Made by a program: the position numbers and the translations under genes. Below, in pieces: positions 29,541 to 29,735 of a stretch of DNA of 29,735 nt; the first letter of the stretch is position 1; each line of letters starts with the position of its first letter. The notes under the pieces were generated by a model, which ran no database searches, was not told where the DNA came from, and worked only from the letters and a program-made list of their open reading frames with translations. Location: the NCBI GenBank assembly GCA_964354625.1, contig CAYHAK010000015.1:1-29735 (forward strand), in the 5' to 3' direction. The stretch comes from DATKKK01 sp964354625 (GTDB taxonomy: Archaea; Thermoproteota; Bathyarchaeia; Bathyarchaeales; Bathycorpusculaceae).

Positions 29541-29735
29541 CTAGGATGTCTCTGACGGCGCTTTTTCGCCTAGGGAAGCGGCTGGGAGTCCTGGGATTCC
29601 TGCTGGTAGCTCTGGGAACTTGTCTTTGACTCTTTGTTCCGCGACTGTGGCTGCTTCGGTGAGGATCTTGGTTGCGTCTTCGTTGACGGTGTCGAAGTTG
29701 AGGGTCATTCCCGAGCCTTGGCCTGCTTCGATCAT
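29541..29735 (-). CDS. C-terminal tail of an upstream protein, possibly an ESCRT-III paralogue (partial)
   Basis: The frame is open to the window edge, so the visible 64 residues are probably a C-terminus; the ATG at the very edge need not be the start. It holds one helix (VNEDATKILTEAATVAEQRVKDKF) followed by a proline-rich tail, FPELPAGIPGLP. Helix plus proline motif fits the last helix and MIM2 peptide of archaeal ESCRT-III proteins, and the gene stands directly upstream of cdvA in the same operon. This is inference from a fragment; other small division-associated proteins are possible. Confidence 0.45.
   Translation of the reverse strand: MIEAGQGSGMTLNFDTVNEDATKILTEAATVAEQRVKDKFPELPAGIPGLPAASLGEKAPSETS

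Overview
The window looks like a chromosomal piece of a TACK-group archaeon, most probably a Bathyarchaeia-type lineage. The reasons are the cdvA-cdvB-cdvC (ESCRT-III/Vps4) division genes at the right end, archaeal tetrahydromethanopterin C1 genes (fwdDBAC-mch), an archaeal-type ValRS, BRE/TATA-like promoters, and frequent TTG starts with Shine-Dalgarno (SD) sequences in front. The exact lineage cannot be fixed by reading alone. No tRNA, rRNA, CRISPR array or intact insertion sequence was seen.

Layout. (1) 1-5044: 3' part of an HtrA-type protease, a GNAT acetyltransferase remnant, nadX and valS on the minus strand, and the C-terminal remnant of a tyrosine recombinase. (2) 5054-5752: a promoter, a TPP riboswitch and the thiamine transporter gene thiT. 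(3) 5753-11008: a decayed spacer, a PurM/HypE-like protein, an FdhD-like protein, a RimK-type ATP-grasp ligase, a PPP-family phosphatase and a large coiled-coil protein. (4) 11133-17114: a transporter S component, then a tight minus-strand operon fwdD-fwdB-fwdA-fwdC-mch that reduces CO2 to formyl-methanofuran and processes the C1 unit on tetrahydromethanopterin. (5) 17286-21333: an ABC exporter pair, a CitG-like protein and a third S-component-like membrane protein. (6) 21357-24880: three divergent paralogues of an uncharacterised archaeal nucleotidyltransferase family, with a decayed stretch between the first and second. (7) 24967-26549: a winged-helix regulator overlapping mobB, then an internally deleted tldD remnant. 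(8) 26668-29735: the cdv operon, preceded by the C-terminal tail of another protein that may be a second ESCRT-III paralogue.

How it fits together. Several accessory genes match the needs of the formylmethanofuran dehydrogenase: mobB for the pterin dinucleotide cofactor, an FdhD-like protein for sulfuration, and an ATP-grasp ligase and CitG-like protein of kinds associated with pterin cofactor synthesis. Three ECF-type substrate-binding membrane proteins occur with no energising module in the window. At least four gene remnants (GNAT, integrase, tldD, and scraps at 22.4-22.7 kb) show an accessory genome that is being eroded, and alternating GC tracts lie in these remnants and in the spacer after thiT.
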